Shown: piece by piece, positions 34,749 through 44,516 of the stretch
Position numbering within the stretch: position 1 is the stretch's first letter
Layout of the letters: each line of letters begins with the position of its first letter
Origin: CAWGJF01 sp963822905
GTDB lineage: Bacteria > Bacteroidota > Ignavibacteria > Ignavibacteriales > Ignavibacteriaceae
Length of the DNA stretch: 64,000 nt
NCBI GenBank assembly: GCA_963822905.1
Contig: CAWGJF010000001.1
Coordinates: 1,178,001 to 1,242,000 of the forward strand
Direction: 5' to 3'
Position numbers and translations under genes: made by a program
The notes under the pieces: model-generated
Databases searched by the model: none
What the model was told of the DNA's origin: nothing
Seen by the model: the letters and a program-made list of their open reading frames with translations, nothing else

Positions 34749-37298
34749 ATGAAAAACTTTAAAGCGTTATTTCTTAAATACAGGCAAAAGCTGATAATTG
34801 GTTTATCAGTTTTACTCATTGCTACTGCGATAGTCAACATCTATTATGCTGTTGAAGTAAATGTTACAAGCAATGATGAATGTCTGTGGGTTCCGAAGAA
34901 AATATCTAAGGACAGTACGGCAATATTTTTTGATGTCGTTAAAGTAAACGGCGTTACCTGGAATGCAGGAATTCGGAATGGCGACCAGCTTATAGAAATC
35001 GACGGTGTGAATTTAAAATCCACTGCACAGGCACAAATGATTTTGAATGAATTTACGAGCGGTAATTATGCTACATATAAAGTAATGCACGATGGAAAAA
35101 TCTATACAACAAAAGTTTATGTAAAAAAACTGATCCAGTTTGGCAGTTTAGCTGGTTCATTAAGCGCATTATTCTGGATGTTGATTGGATTTATAGTTTT
35201 GACTGCAAAACCTGATGGAAGAATTCAAAGACTTTTTTATTTCATAGGGGTTTTGGCTGTTGTAACCTCACTAAATGTTCAACTTGAAGGCGGAAATTTT
35301 TTTAAATTCTATGAAAATACAGGAATCCTTGCAATCATTATCGGATGTTTGTGGTTGGTCGGCATTAGCTTCGTAGCATTCATCCTAAATTATTTCTTTC
35401 TTAATTTTCCAACTCCATTTAAATTTGTTCAAAAAAAATGGGTAAAAAGACTTTTCTTTATTTCACCTTCTGTTATTGCAGCCTTTGCAATTATTATTGC
35501 CATTCTTATGTTCGAAAAAAAGGTTAGCGGAGTATTTTTTAATCATTTAATTCAGGTACTTATAGTTTTCGCTTTTGTTACTCAATTCATTGCGTGGATT
35601 ACTCTAATAGTACAATATAGAAGAATTAAGTCGAAAGAGAAAAAGAAACCATTATTTATTATGATGGTTGCAATGACATTCGGGATTGCGATTACTATAT
35701 ATACAGCCCAGATAGCTCCCGCTATTGCTGATTCATTTTTTAACTCACCTGAATATTATGCTCCAATAATTCTGACTGCACTAGTACCGCTTTTCTTTGC
35801 TTATGCTATTTTCAAATACCAGCTTATGGATGTCAGCGTTGTTGTAAGAAACACTATTATTTATGGAGCTGCTACGCTTACTATTGCAGCAATATATTTC
35901 TTCGTCGTTTATGTTGCCGGGCAAAGCATTAGCAGTGCATTAGGAGCAGAGAACCAGGGAATTGTTGCCGGAGTTTTCTTTATCATTTTTGCAATAGTTT
36001 TTCAATCCAGCAAAGATCGTTTCCAGGATTTTTTAACAAGAAAATTTTACCCCGAACAATTTGCTCACCAGAGAATGATAATCCAGTTTAGCAATGATAT
36101 TTCTACAGTGGTTGGACTTGATAATATTCTTGAGCTTATGCTGAAAACTTTTGTTGAAGGACTAAACATTAAAAAATTTGGAATACTTCTAAGAGATAAT
36201 AAAACCCAGGAATTAAGGCTCCTTAGAAATGTAGGGATGGGCACTGAAGAGTGCGTTATAAAAAATTCCAACCTGATGCAGTTTATCAAAGAAAAAAATC
36301 TTATCAGCGGATTGCCTGTTGTTGAACAAACTGATTTTGAAAAAGTATTCCCCGAAAATGCAAAACGTCTTGTTGATGAAGAAATTTTTACAATCGTTCC
36401 TATGCTGGTTAAATCAAAAATTATCGGGCTTCTGCTTTTTGGATTGAAACATTCGGGATCACATTTTGCTGGTAAGGACCTGGAACTTCTATTTGCTGCT
36501 GCAAACCAGGCTGCCGTCTCGATTGAAAATGCAAGACTTTATAATTCAGAAGTTCAGAAGCAGAAGATTGAAAGAGATCTCGATCTTGCACGGAAGATAC
36601 AGCAGGGTTTACTTCCGCAATGTATACCACAGATTGGTAACCTGGATATTTGCGGTGAGATGATTCCTGCCATGCAGGTTGGGGGAGATTATTATGACCT
36701 CATTCCTTTTTCAGATGATAAGTTGTTTGTCATTGTCGGCGATGTTTCAGGGAAGGGTTTATCCGCTTCTCTTTATATGACAAAGCTGCAAACGATGATT
36801 CAATTAAGTTGTGCGCCTGAAAAATCTCCCAAGGAAATCCTGGTTGGTATAAACAAAAGAATGTACAACGAGCTTGATCGAAACTGGTTTGTAACAATTA
36901 CACTCGCTCTTTTCGATCTTAAGAAGAACACTGTTAAATTTTGCCGTGCCGGACACCTGCCGATTCTTATGGCAAAGAACGGTACTGTCCAATCATATAA
37001 GTCGCAGGGAATTGGTGTCGGGCTTGAAAAGGGAATTATATTCGAAGAGTCGCTTGCTGAAGAAGAAATTGTACTGAAGACGGGGCAACTGTTTGTATTT
37101 ATCACAGACGGAATAACCGAAGCGATGAATGAAAAAAATGAACTGTTCAGTGAAGAAAAGCTTACCCAACTGCTTCTTCATAAATCAAATTCAAAGTCTA
37201 CTGAGATTGTAAATGAAATCTGGTCTTCCGTAAATACCTTCCGCGGCTCTGCTGAAGTAAATGATGATATGACAATGGTTGTTGTAAAGGTAAGTTGA
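34749..37298 (+). CDS. PDZ-membrane-GAF-SpoIIE phosphatase
   Basis: An 849-residue protein with an unusual order: N-terminal membrane segment (about 14-34), an extracytoplasmic PDZ-like domain (about 55-120, with AGIRNGDQLIEIDGVNL), about seven further membrane segments (130-400), a GAF-like domain (about 430-590), then a SpoIIE/PP2C domain (about 620-849; VGGDYYDLIPF, VGDVSGKGLSAS, CRAGHLPILM, FITDGITEAMN, DDMTMVVVK). The PDZ part suggests sensing of envelope peptides or proteins. Last gene of the operon, 7 nt after the previous stop. Confidence 0.88.
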   Translation: MKNFKALFLKYRQKLIIGLSVLLIATAIVNIYYAVEVNVTSNDECLWVPKKISKDSTAIFFDVVKVNGVTWNAGIRNGDQLIEIDGVNLKSTAQAQMILNEFTSGNYATYKVMHDGKIYTTKVYVKKLIQFGSLAGSLSALFWMLIGFIVLTAKPDGRIQRLFYFIGVLAVVTSLNVQLEGGNFFKFYENTGILAIIIGCLWLVGISFVAFILNYFFLNFPTPFKFVQKKWVKRLFFISPSVIAAFAIIIAILMFEKKVSGVFFNHLIQVLIVFAFVTQFIAWITLIVQYRRIKSKEKKKPLFIMMVAMTFGIAITIYTAQIAPAIADSFFNSPEYYAPIILTALVPLFFAYAIFKYQLMDVSVVVRNTIIYGAATLTIAAIYFFVVYVAGQSISSALGAENQGIVAGVFFIIFAIVFQSSKDRFQDFLTRKFYPEQFAHQRMIIQFSNDISTVVGLDNILELMLKTFVEGLNIKKFGILLRDNKTQELRLLRNVGMGTEECVIKNSNLMQFIKEKNLISGLPVVEQTDFEKVFPENAKRLVDEEIFTIVPMLVKSKIIGLLLFGLKHSGSHFAGKDLELLFAAANQAAVSIENARLYNSEVQKQKIERDLDLARKIQQGLLPQCIPQIGNLDICGEMIPAMQVGGDYYDLIPFSDDKLFVIVGDVSGKGLSASLYMTKLQTMIQLSCAPEKSPKEILVGINKRMYNELDRNWFVTITLALFDLKKNTVKFCRAGHLPILMAKNGTVQSYKSQGIGVGLEKGIIFEESLAEEEIVLKTGQLFVFITDGITEAMNEKNELFSEEKLTQLLLHKSNSKSTEIVNEIWSSVNTFRGSAEVNDDMTMVVVKVS

Positions 37299-37350
37299 AC
37301 GACAGATCCTGAATTATTTCATCTCTTTATAAATACTTTTCAGGAAAATA

Positions 37351-37378
37351 AAAAACCCCCGCTGTTAACGGGGGTTTT
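37351..37378. terminator. Bidirectional terminator (CCCCCG/CGGGGG)
   Basis: Stem CCCCCG (37356-37361) and CGGGGG (37369-37374), loop of 7 nt, flanked by A5 on the left and T4 on the right. It sits between the phosphatase operon (+) and the M36 gene (-) and can serve both. The same hairpin recurs at 40552, 43781 and 47241. Confidence 0.85.
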
Positions 37379-37435
37379 AATTCTGTCTAAAGATCCTTCT
37401 CCCGCTAAAGCGGAATCAGGATGACAACTTCGTTG

Positions 37436-38510
37436 TCACTTCATTAACATCAGTTTCTTTGCATAATGAAGTTAGGTGTTTCAAACCTGTAAACATAAAC
37501 ACCACTGGCAAGTTTTGAAGCATTGAAGTTTACTTCATATCTTCCTGCTTTCTGGGTTTTATTTACTAGTGTTGTTACTTCTTCACCAAGCATAGTTATA
37601 CACTGCTAGTTTAACCAATCCATCCTGTGCAGTTGAGTATTTAATCGTTGTGCTCGGGTTGAATGGGTTTGGATAGTTCTGATCAAGAGCGAACTCAAGA
37701 GGAGCAACTACTTCTACATTCACTTCATTTGAATATTCATAGTTTCCATCATAATCTACCTGTTTCAACCTGTATGTGTATTCTCCTGCTGTTACTTCTT
37801 TATCTGTGAATGAATATGTATGTGTCTCTGTGCTTGTTCCAAATCCTGCTACATATCCTATCTTTGCAAACAACCCGTTTGATATTTTCCTTTCTACATC
37901 AAATCCCTGGTTATTTGTTTCTGTGGCTGTTGACCAGTTCAGGTTTACACTTCCTTCATTTACATTTGCTGCAAATGATGTCAAGTTCAACTGGTGTTAC
38001 ATATTCTCCGTAGATACAGAAATTATCAACTAGCCCACCACCAGTCCCATCCGGGCTGTACTGATCTCATCCTTACTTTTACATTTGATTGACCTGCTAG
38101 TAACGCTGTTGCATCTACTACTTCGTGTGTATTACGGTACATCAACTCCAACCTGGTCCCAAATCCCAATCCAGGTTGATCCTCCGTCATGTACTAGCTT
38201 CAACGTGTGCTTCATCTGATGCTTGCAAAAATCTCCAGTCATTATCAAATTCTATCCAAACCATATCTGTATATAGACAAGATCAAAAGTCTGAGTTAGC
38301 GTGGCAGTTGAGAGTAATGTAGTACCGACTCCCACAAAGTCTACATCTGCAGCAAATACATTTCCGGTGGCTGTTGCAGGCATAGTATATGGTCTTGCTA
38401 ATGTGGATATATCCCAAACACAGGTACCGCCATCATTAGTTATTGTCCAGTTTCCTGTTCCTGCTTCAAAATCATCACAATAAATTTCATCGATAACAAG
38501 ATTCGGATCA
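37436..38510 (-). repeat. Copy A of the repeated jelly-roll/FN3/T9SS C-terminal module (diverged, indel-rich)
   Basis: Homologous to the 3' thirds of the genes at 40653 and 47341, sharing YTMPATATGNVFAAD and VAPLEFALDQNYPNPFNP. It differs from both by many substitutions and several one-base indels, whereas those two copies show no indel between them over about 1.3 kb. Confidence 0.8.
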
Positions 38511-40454
38511 TTCGCATGAATATAATCCGTTTTTGTGATCGAAGCTGAATTAGTCCCATCGGAAACAGTAAGCTTTACAGTGTAAACTCCGATTGCATTA
38601 TATACCCAGGTTGGATTTTGAGTTGTTGCATCTACTGAACCATTATTATCAAAATCCCATTCCCAGGAAGTTATAGGACCCGGCTGTGCAACAGAAAGAT
38701 CAGTAAAATTAACTGTCAATGGTGTCGGACCAGAAGTAACATCAGCAGTAAAGTCAGGAGTAATCGGGCCAGTAATATATCCTCTTGCAACAAAGACTGG
38801 AATAATATCCGCAAGATGGCTTCCTCCATAAGTTAATTGATCAGCAGTAATGAACGCATTTGCTGCATCGGGCTGACTTGAACCGCCGTTTGTCATTGCA
38901 AGCGCTTCAATAAAATTATCATCAGTCGGTACTCTTCCGATCAAATCATAAATTGACATTAAAGAAGAAGCCCACATTTGTCCATCGGTATGAATTGTTC
39001 CTGTTAATCCTTCCGGATAATGAGCGGTATAGTTTGTTATTCTTCCTGCCCAAAATGGATTGTGCCCGTCCCAGATAAAAACCCAGTTGTAGGCAGGATC
39101 AGAAGGGGTCCAGTAGCCTGTACTTCTTATATATGAAGTTGCCCAGTAATCTCCGCAGCCTTCGCTCAATCCTTCAACTTGCGAAATGCCGCCAACAGTA
39201 GCCCAGTCATGTAGACCATGACCAAATTCATGCAGCACAACACCAAGATCTTCAGCATCATCAACTCCGCCATCGCCGTAAGCTATGCTTCCGGTTCCGG
39301 AAAGGTAATGTGAATTATCATCTCCGTTAAAACCGTGCGGATCAAACCTTACACCACCAACATACTGGTATGGTAATAATGGAATTCCAAGTGAATCATT
39401 TATCCATCTCATAGTTTGATCAATATGGAAGTAAACATTTACAGGTTCAAAATTATCATCACTTCGTGTGAACAAGAAATCACTTGTCGGATTTGTATGC
39501 AAGCCCGGTAAAAGGAGCTTCAAAATCTCTTATCTCTGCATACGGTCCAACTAAAGAATAAACGCTTCCGTTAAAAGTAATGTCATTTAAAGTTCTGAAC
39601 TCACGGTGAGCAGTTAATGAATCAGAATCAGCATCATTGTTATCCACAAACCCGGTTGAGCCATAAGTTGTTCTTGCATGAGTAATCGGGTCAGGATCAA
39701 AAACATAACCGGTACCGTTTACAAGCTGAGGATCTTTATTTCCTTCTTTCAAATTGCAGGCTTTATTTGCGACCCTGAAAATTTCGCCGGTCTGAGCGTC
39801 AACCATTACTTCCCATTGTCCGAAGTTTTCTTCTGCCGGAATTACAGTTGCAACCTGTGCCAACCTGAATGTCCCGTTGTTATAATAAACTTCCGTTTCA
39901 CTTTTTTCATAGACAATCGACCCCTGGATTCCCAAATAAGTTTTTGCAGAATTCAGAGCAGCATCTTTTGTAAAATTAATTGTTGTAAGATCAGGGTTTG
40001 ATTTATTCCCGTACTGAATTTTATATCCATTCATTACAAATACAACTTTATTGTTCTTGCTGATCGTAACATTAATTGTTGAGTTTGCAACAGGAAATTC
40101 ACCTTTATATTGTTGAAAATGAACGTGGTAAGCAGCCGGTGTTTCCTTTGTTGTGAGAAAATGAAGATCAGACAAATCCTCTTTAATTTTTAACAATTGA
40201 GAATTTTCTGTTAGATATTGTCTTGCCATATCTTCATTTGTACCCGGAGTAACCGGATAATTGGGATTATAAATCGCAACAGGAACTCCCGAAGGCTCCA
40301 TAATTCTCATCCCATTAACAGTTATGCTTTGTTCACCTTGATCAGGAATTAATTCAAACTGCGAATTATCCATAGGTTTTTGTGCAAAAACAAAACTTGA
40401 TAGTAATGTCACCAGGATAAAATTGATTTTCGCAGAAAAGTAAAAATGTTTCAT
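37436..40454 (-). pseudogene. Frameshifted secreted M36-type metallopeptidase with PKD and T9SS domains
   Basis: Joined across breaks, the gene encodes in order: signal peptide (…FVFAQKP); an FTP/PepSY-type propeptide region (to about residue 230); a fungalysin-like zinc peptidase domain with HEFGH in VVLHEFGHGLHDW; a PKD domain (PDFTADVTSGPTPLTVNFTD); a jelly-roll-like module (YCDDFEAGTGNWTITNDGG); an FN3-like module; and a T9SS type A tail with QNYPNPFNPSTTIKYS. One frame break lies near 39497-39511 (FEAPFTGL continues as HTNPTSDF). At least six single-base length changes relative to the paralogous module at 40653 fall between 37455 and 38285 (for example near 37608, 38000, 38032, 38136 and 38270). 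Either a decayed gene or poorly resolved repeat sequence. Confidence 0.75.
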
Positions 40455-40551
40455 ATTAACCCAAACATTATTTAATGATAAAAGAAGACAATTATTATTA
40501 ATAAAATTTACTAATATAATTTGAAAAAATTATAGGGAATGTTTGCGAAAA

Positions 40552-40578
40552 AAAAAACCCCCGCAAGTACGGGGGTTT
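40552..40578 (-). terminator. Terminator of the sialidase-like T9SS gene
   Basis: CCCCCG (40558-40563) pairs with CGGGGG (40570-40575). On the minus strand it is followed by a long T run. Confidence 0.85.
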
Positions 40579-40620
40579 GTAATTCTGATTTGTCTTCATA
40601 GCCTTTCATACTTCGACAAG

Positions 40621-40640
40621 CCTGTCTGCCGTCAGGCAGG
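40621..40640. repeat. Short palindromic element (CCTGtCTG-CCGT-CAGgCAGG)
   Basis: Imperfect 8-bp arms with a 4-nt loop, set inside the sequence CTTCGACAAG...CTCAGTATGACA, which resembles a short dispersed element common in Bacteroidota/Chlorobi genomes. The same block occurs at 47309, and related palindromes at 50557 and 51985. Confidence 0.6.
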
Positions 40641-40652
40641 CTCAGTATGACA

Positions 40653-43487
40653 CTATTTCATTAACATAAGTTTCTTAGCAGAAGTGAAGTTAGGTGTATC
40701 AAGTCTGTAAATGTAAACACCACTTGCAAGATTGGAAGCATTGAAGTTCACTTCATATCTTCCTGCTTTTTGTGTTTTATTTACAAGAGTTGTTACTTCT
40801 TCACCAAGCATATTATAAATCGCTAATTTAACCAATCCATCCTGGGCAGTTGAATATTTAATTGTTGTGCTCGGGTTGAACGGGTTTGGATAGTTCTGAT
40901 CAAGTGCGAACTCAAGAGGAGCAACTATATCAACATTCACTTCGTTTGAATATTCAAATGTTCCGTCAAAGTCAACTTGTTTTAACCTGTAAGTATAACT
41001 TCCGGCAGTTACATTATTATCAGTATATGTGTAAGTGTGAGTTTCAGTGCTTGTACCGAATCCACCAACAAAACCAATTTTCTGATATTCACCGGTATTT
41101 GATTTTCTTTCTATATCAAATCCCTGGTTGTTGATCTCAGTTGCTGTTGCCCAGTTAAGCTGGATTTTATTATCAACAACATTAGCAGCAAAGGATGTTA
41201 ATTCTACAGGCAGAATGTATTCACCATAAATACAGAAGTTATCAACTGCCCACCACCAGTCCCATCCGGGCTGTACTGATCTCAACCTAAACATTACATT
41301 GGATTGACCAGCTAACAAGACTGTTGCATCTACTACTTCGTGTGTATTACGTACATCAACTCCAACCTGGTCCCAAATTCCAGTCCAGGTTGATCCGCCA
41401 TCTGTACTAGCTTCAACGTGTGCTTCATCTGATGCCAGCAGGAATCTCCAGTCGTTATCAAATTCAACCCATACCATCTCGGTATATTGACTTAGATCAA
41501 ACGTCTGTGATAGTGTTGCAGTTGAAAGTACTGTTGTACCTGAACCACAAAGATCAGCATCAGCTGCAAATACATTACCTGTTGCTGTTGCAGGCATAGT
41601 ATATGGTCTCGCTAATGTTGATATGTCCCAAACACAGGTTCCACCATCATTAGTTATTGTCCAGCCGCCAGCTCCTGCTTCAAAATCATCACAGTAAACT
41701 TCATCAATAACAATATTTGGATTTGCTTCGGTCGTGAAGCTCCAGATAGGGCCCGATTTAGAACAGGTATCTCCAATTTCAATTATTCTCCAATAATAGG
41801 TAGTTGAATATGAAAGCGGACCGCCAGTAAGATTCCAGCTTGTTGCAAGAGTACCACTTTGTACTAAAGGTAATGAAGCAGGGTTAGTTCCGAAGTAAGT
41901 TTCATTAGTATTTGAGCCAGCACCATTTGTCCAGTTAATTGAAGATAAGTTAATTGAAACATCAGTAGCTCCATTAGCAGGTGTTGGACTTGAAGCTGCC
42001 TCAACGGAACAAGGGGCACCAAAAGTAACTTGAGCCATCCATCCCTGAGCATTTCCAGAACTTACGTCCATCCAGTACGGATATGCTACATTATTCACTG
42101 CAGCCACGCCAATATAATCACCGGCATAATTACCAGAAAATCCAGAAATCGGTCCAAGTACAAATGAATGATCACTAATCAGGAAGTTATCGAATGTATT
42201 TCCTCCATCATAAGAAGATGCCATATAAACTTCAGCCATCGTGTTAACAACATTTCTACTATCGTAGAAAACCACCAATAATTGTCCTGTTGTTTGATCA
42301 ACAGTACACCACGGGTGTATCTGGTCTTTACCATTATTTAGCGGATCATCATTGACTCTTACAGGGCTTGTCCATGTAGCGCCTCCATCAGCTGAACTAA
42401 TAAGAACAACATCAGGATCACTGCCTGCAGGGGCATGGCCGGCTCTTTGTGTCCATGTTATGTATATATTCCCATCATTAGGTCCACCTGATCTGTCAAC
42501 AGCCATTGATGGGAATGAGTTTGTTCTCAATCCTTTAGGTGCGAGCCCACCGCTGCGAATACCAAAATTTACCTGTTCATAAGCTCTTAAAGCAGTCCAT
42601 GTATCTCCGCCATCAGTTGATTTAGAAAATCCTATGGCATCTTCTCCATCTGTCCAGTCTGCATCATAAATTGCATAACAAACATATACATCACCATTAG
42701 ATGCAGTTTGTACATTAGGCCCTTGTGCAAATGCACTACTAAGAGGAGTAATTGAACTTGATAAATCTTTTAACGATGACCATGTTGCTCCCATATCAGT
42801 AGTATATACTAATGAGGCTTCACCGATATTTAAATTTGACCAGGGATAATAAAGCCTGTTATAATATGGGCTGCTTGGGGTTTTGTCAACCATAATATGT
42901 TCTTTATCCTGGTTTCCGGTTGCATATGCTGTATGTGTTGTCCAGCTAACACCACTGTTAGTAGAAACCCCTAAACCTAAAGCATAGCTGCCACCGATTA
43001 AATAACCTTCATAAAAAACTCCGTCTGGTCCGACTATAGATTCTGGATCACCACCGTTCGTTGTGCCTAACAAAGGAGTAGGATTATCGACACCTGACCA
43101 AGAAGCTGAACCATCCAAAGACCAATAAAGTCCCGTTCCCCATATAGCCGATACAGGCCATGGTGTAGCATTTGAAGAACCAAAAATTATATTTTCATCT
43201 GTCGGATGCATATCGACACTGAATTCAGACTGTGTAGTGTTAGTAGTTGGCAAGGGTCTGAAATTCGGTCCCACAGTAGCTTCCACATTATCAAAAGAAT
43301 AATGTTTGGTTACCTGTGGTGGTTGATCCCATTTAAAATTGGGATTTATATTTCCGGGATTGGACAGATCAATATTGATCTTCGACCATCTCGGGTCCAT
43401 ATCATTACTGCTCTGCGCAAATGTGGCAATGGAAAGAAAACACAGACCAAGCCACAATGCAACGAACATAGTTATACGATGTTTCAT
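40653..43487 (-). CDS. Secreted BNR/sialidase-like propeller protein with T9SS type A sorting domain
   Basis: A 944-residue secreted protein. The signal peptide ends SIATFAQSS. A beta-propeller of BNR/sialidase-like repeats follows (about 70-500) with repeated S-x-D-x-G-x-x-W (YTTDMGATWSS, KSTDGGDTWTA, SSADGGATWTS, SSYDGGNTF). Then come an FN3-like domain (NGATDVSINLSSINWTNG), a jelly-roll-like module (YCDDFEAGAGGWTITND), another FN3-like module and the T9SS tail ending KKLMLMK. Catalytic residues of true sialidases are not evident, so the role may be glycan binding or hydrolysis, or adhesion. ATG at 43487 follows AAAAGGAG; the frame extends 32 codons further upstream but lacks such a site. 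Confidence 0.82.
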   Translation of the reverse strand: MKHRITMFVALWLGLCFLSIATFAQSSNDMDPRWSKINIDLSNPGNINPNFKWDQPPQVTKHYSFDNVEATVGPNFRPLPTTNTTQSEFSVDMHPTDENIIFGSSNATPWPVSAIWGTGLYWSLDGSASWSGVDNPTPLLGTTNGGDPESIVGPDGVFYEGYLIGGSYALGLGVSTNSGVSWTTHTAYATGNQDKEHIMVDKTPSSPYYNRLYYPWSNLNIGEASLVYTTDMGATWSSLKDLSSSITPLSSAFAQGPNVQTASNGDVYVCYAIYDADWTDGEDAIGFSKSTDGGDTWTALRAYEQVNFGIRSGGLAPKGLRTNSFPSMAVDRSGGPNDGNIYITWTQRAGHAPAGSDPDVVLISSADGGATWTSPVRVNDDPLNNGKDQIHPWCTVDQTTGQLLVVFYDSRNVVNTMAEVYMASSYDGGNTFDNFLISDHSFVLGPISGFSGNYAGDYIGVAAVNNVAYPYWMDVSSGNAQGWMAQVTFGAPCSVEAASSPTPANGATDVSINLSSINWTNGAGSNTNETYFGTNPASLPLVQSGTLATSWNLTGGPLSYSTTYYWRIIEIGDTCSKSGPIWSFTTEANPNIVIDEVYCDDFEAGAGGWTITNDGGTCVWDISTLARPYTMPATATGNVFAADADLCGSGTTVLSTATLSQTFDLSQYTEMVWVEFDNDWRFLLASDEAHVEASTDGGSTWTGIWDQVGVDVRNTHEVVDATVLLAGQSNVMFRLRSVQPGWDWWWAVDNFCIYGEYILPVELTSFAANVVDNKIQLNWATATEINNQGFDIERKSNTGEYQKIGFVGGFGTSTETHTYTYTDNNVTAGSYTYRLKQVDFDGTFEYSNEVNVDIVAPLEFALDQNYPNPFNPSTTIKYSTAQDGLVKLAIYNMLGEEVTTLVNKTQKAGRYEVNFNASNLASGVYIYRLDTPNFTSAKKLMLMK

Positions 43488-43780
43488 CGATTCTCCTTTT
43501 AATTTGGATATAATGAAGTTAGTTAAAATTGTTTTTTCAATAACAGATTTAGAATAATAGAGGATTAGATTTTTTTTTATCAACTATAATCAGAGTTTAA
43601 TTTTAGATATTGAATTGAGCTCTGTTAATTATAAAAAGTAGAAAACATTTTAGAGTATGGTAGGGTTTATTAAGCATAAACTTAATAATAATTCTCTTCT
43701 ACCCAACAGAATATTTTCCTCTCCATCTGGTTGGCTACAAACTTAATTAATTATTTAAATAAAAAAAATTGTGACTATAA
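43488..43780. other. AT-rich intergenic region upstream of the sialidase-like gene
   Basis: No coding frame, RNA gene or repeat recognised. It must hold the minus-strand promoter for the gene starting at 43487, but no TAnnTTTG box was found. Confidence 0.5.
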
Positions 43781-43810
43781 ATAAAAAACCCCCGCAATAA
43801 ACGGGGGTTA
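43781..43810 (-). terminator. Terminator after the three-gene secreted operon
   Basis: CCCCCG (43789-43794) pairs with CGGGGG (43802-43807); on the minus strand a T6 run follows. Same hairpin type as at 37351, 40552 and 47241. Two more small hairpins (43832-43849 and 43857-43875) lie between it and the stop codon. Confidence 0.85.
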
Positions 43811-43871
43811 TAACTTTTATTAAAAGAACTTTTTTCCCGATAATTCGGGAATCAGAATGATGCTTTCAGCA

Positions 43872-44496
43872 TCATTTAACAAGCATCATCTTTTTTATAT
43901 CTCTAAAATCAGGTGTTTCAATAGAATAAATATAAAAACCGCTGGCTAAATTCTGACCATTGAATTCATAATGATGCACACCAGCTTTTAATTCTCCGTT
44001 AACCAGCACACTAACTTCCTCCCCAAGTATATTGAATATTTTTAAGGCTACGCGTGTATCTTTTGGAATAGAAAAGCTTATCCTGGTCGTCGGGTTAAAA
44101 GGATTCGGATAGTTCTGCATAAGCTCATATTTGATAGGTACAACTGCCTTTAGGTTTATTTTTTTTGTCCAGGATTTATTATTTGAATCAGTAATTCTAA
44201 ATGTAATAACACCTTCCTCATTTAAAGGTGCAGGAGATTCAATATCAAAGCTGAATGAAACTTCCTGGCCAGCACCTTTATCAAGTTTATCAATTGTGTT
44301 AGTTTCTTGAATGAAAGTAACCCATTCAGGTTGAGATGAAACTGATATGCTTTAAAGTATTAAGCGGGCTGGCTTCATAATTTTTTACCGTGAATTTTAA
44401 TGAATTATTCTTAGAACCCACAGGTATTTCATATACAGTTTGTGCGGCTAAAAATGCAACTGCACAAAGTATCAAAGTTATTATTTTTATTTTCAT
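43872..44496 (-). pseudogene. Small T9SS-sorted secreted protein gene with one frameshift
   Basis: ATG at 44496, preceded by GAGG, opens a signal peptide (MKIKIITLILCAVAFLAAQ) and about 45 more residues (VYEIPVGSKNNSLKFTV...). The frame then stops. Removing one A at about 44354 (context TTTAAAG) continues SISVSSQPEWVTFIQ through an Ig-like region to a complete T9SS type A tail (QNYPNPFNPTTRISFS ... KKMMLVK). The repaired protein would have about 207 residues. It begins 20 nt after the preceding gene's stop and is the last gene of the operon. Confidence 0.72.
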
Positions 44497-44516
44497 TTTG
44501 TTTTCCTCTTTGTTTA

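Larger units (their letters stand above)
40552..41890 (-). repeat. Copy B of the duplicated T9SS C-terminal module with its terminator
   Basis: Aligns without any indel to 47240-48578 (constant offset 6688). By eye there are about twenty substitutions over the first 1.15 kb, then identity falls to roughly 90 percent. The match includes the terminator, the palindromic element and the stop codon, not just the coding part. Confidence 0.88.

Noticed and set aside
40653..43487. Long antisense and alternative-frame open frames inside the T9SS genes and the kinase
   Set aside because: They mirror the codon pattern of the genes on the opposite strand, lack ribosome-binding sites and recur identically in the duplicated copies.
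43488..43583. Upstream extension of the sialidase-like protein
   Set aside because: The ATG at 43487 has a strong ribosome-binding site and directly opens a signal peptide. The extra 32 residues would bury the signal.
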